7,335 nucleotides of DNA, taken from NCBI GenBank assembly GCA_018222665.1, contig JAAEZW010000082.1, positions 1-7,335 of the forward strand. The letters run 5' to 3'. This DNA is from Paracoccaceae bacterium (lineage in GTDB: Bacteria > Pseudomonadota > Alphaproteobacteria > Rhodobacterales > Rhodobacteraceae). The position numbers were made by a program, and so were the translations under genes. How positions within the stretch are numbered: the stretch's first letter is position 1; every line of letters begins with the position of its first letter. Below the pieces are notes generated by a model. That model had not been told where the DNA came from and searched no databases. It saw only the letters and a list, made by a program, of their open reading frames with translations. This document shows, piece by piece, positions 7,147-7,335 of the stretch.

Positions 7147-7151
7147 ATCAA

Positions 7152-7335
7152 TTATGCAACGTCGAATTGCAGTGGTTTTACCTGTTTAAACAAACCTGTC
7201 GCTTCCAGGTCCTTTAGGACATTGGCTTGGATTGGTTCGTCCACATAAAGCAGTGCAATCGCTTCGCCACCTGCATCCGTGCGGCCAAGGGTAAAGTTGG
7301 CGATGTTCACACCGTTTTGACCCAACGTTTGACCC
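7152..7335 (-). CDS. serA: D-3-phosphoglycerate dehydrogenase SerA, C-terminal ACT domain only (5' end outside window)
   Basis: The minus strand encodes the last 60 residues of a protein ending at TAA (complement of 7152-7154). GQNGVNIANFTLGR, then GEAIALLYVDEP and the tail ATGLFKQVKPLQFDVA are the C-terminal ACT domain of alphaproteobacterial SerA, which oxidises 3-phosphoglycerate to 3-phosphohydroxypyruvate at the start of serine synthesis. The ACT domain is the usual site of serine feedback. The NAD-binding and catalytic domains lie beyond the right edge, so their integrity cannot be judged. The gene converges on nagA with only five bases (7147-7151) between the stop codons, and its terminator lies inside nagA. 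Confidence 0.93.
   Translation of the reverse strand, partial: GQTLGQNGVNIANFTLGRTDAGGEAIALLYVDEPIQANVLKDLEATGLFKQVKPLQFDVA

Overview
The window looks like a chromosomal segment of an alphaproteobacterium, most likely a marine Rhodobacteraceae (Roseobacter-group) strain. The basis is the style of the proteins (an FzlA-type GST-fold protein beside queG, an alphaproteobacterial MtgA, a SerA tail typical of the group) and a moderate base composition, judged by eye at roughly half G+C. No rRNA, tRNA, CRISPR array, insertion sequence or phage gene was seen.

Layout. Positions 3-632 (+) hold the 3' part of mtgA, a peptidoglycan glycosyltransferase whose start lies outside the window. Positions 691-1356 (+) encode a GST-fold protein that I read as the cell-division protein FzlA, and 1383-2420 (+) encode QueG, the last enzyme of queuosine synthesis. 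Positions 2487-4487 (+) encode a solitary HyuA-type (hydantoinase/5-oxoprolinase A family) protein of unknown substrate with no HyuB partner in view. Immediately behind it, 4494-4937 (+) is the wreck of a double-SIS amino-sugar isomerase/deaminase gene (glucosamine-6-phosphate deaminase NagB-II / GlmS-like). It has lost its 5' half and carries an internal deletion, a nonsense codon and a one-base frameshift. After a 158-base gene-poor spacer come a ROK sugar kinase (5096-5995) and N-acetylglucosamine-6-phosphate deacetylase NagA (5992-7146), joined by an ATGA overlap. On the minus strand, 7152-7335 is the C-terminal ACT domain of SerA, convergent with nagA.

How it fits together. The left third (mtgA, fzlA) concerns the cell wall and division, and queG sits just behind fzlA. 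The right half is an amino-sugar utilisation operon in which the kinase (GlcNAc to GlcNAc-6-P) and deacetylase (GlcNAc-6-P to GlcN-6-P) survive, but the deaminase that would send GlcN-6-P into glycolysis is destroyed. If no second copy exists, the intact pair could only feed GlcN-6-P to cell-wall synthesis (inference). The break coincides with the end of the hyuA-like gene, which suggests a deletion or rearrangement joined the two. The serA terminator is a clean intrinsic hairpin written inside the last codons of nagA on the opposite strand.

I found no convincing new multi-gene system. The best leads are the decayed deaminase inside an otherwise intact operon, the orphan HyuA-like protein at its edge, and the overlapping terminator.
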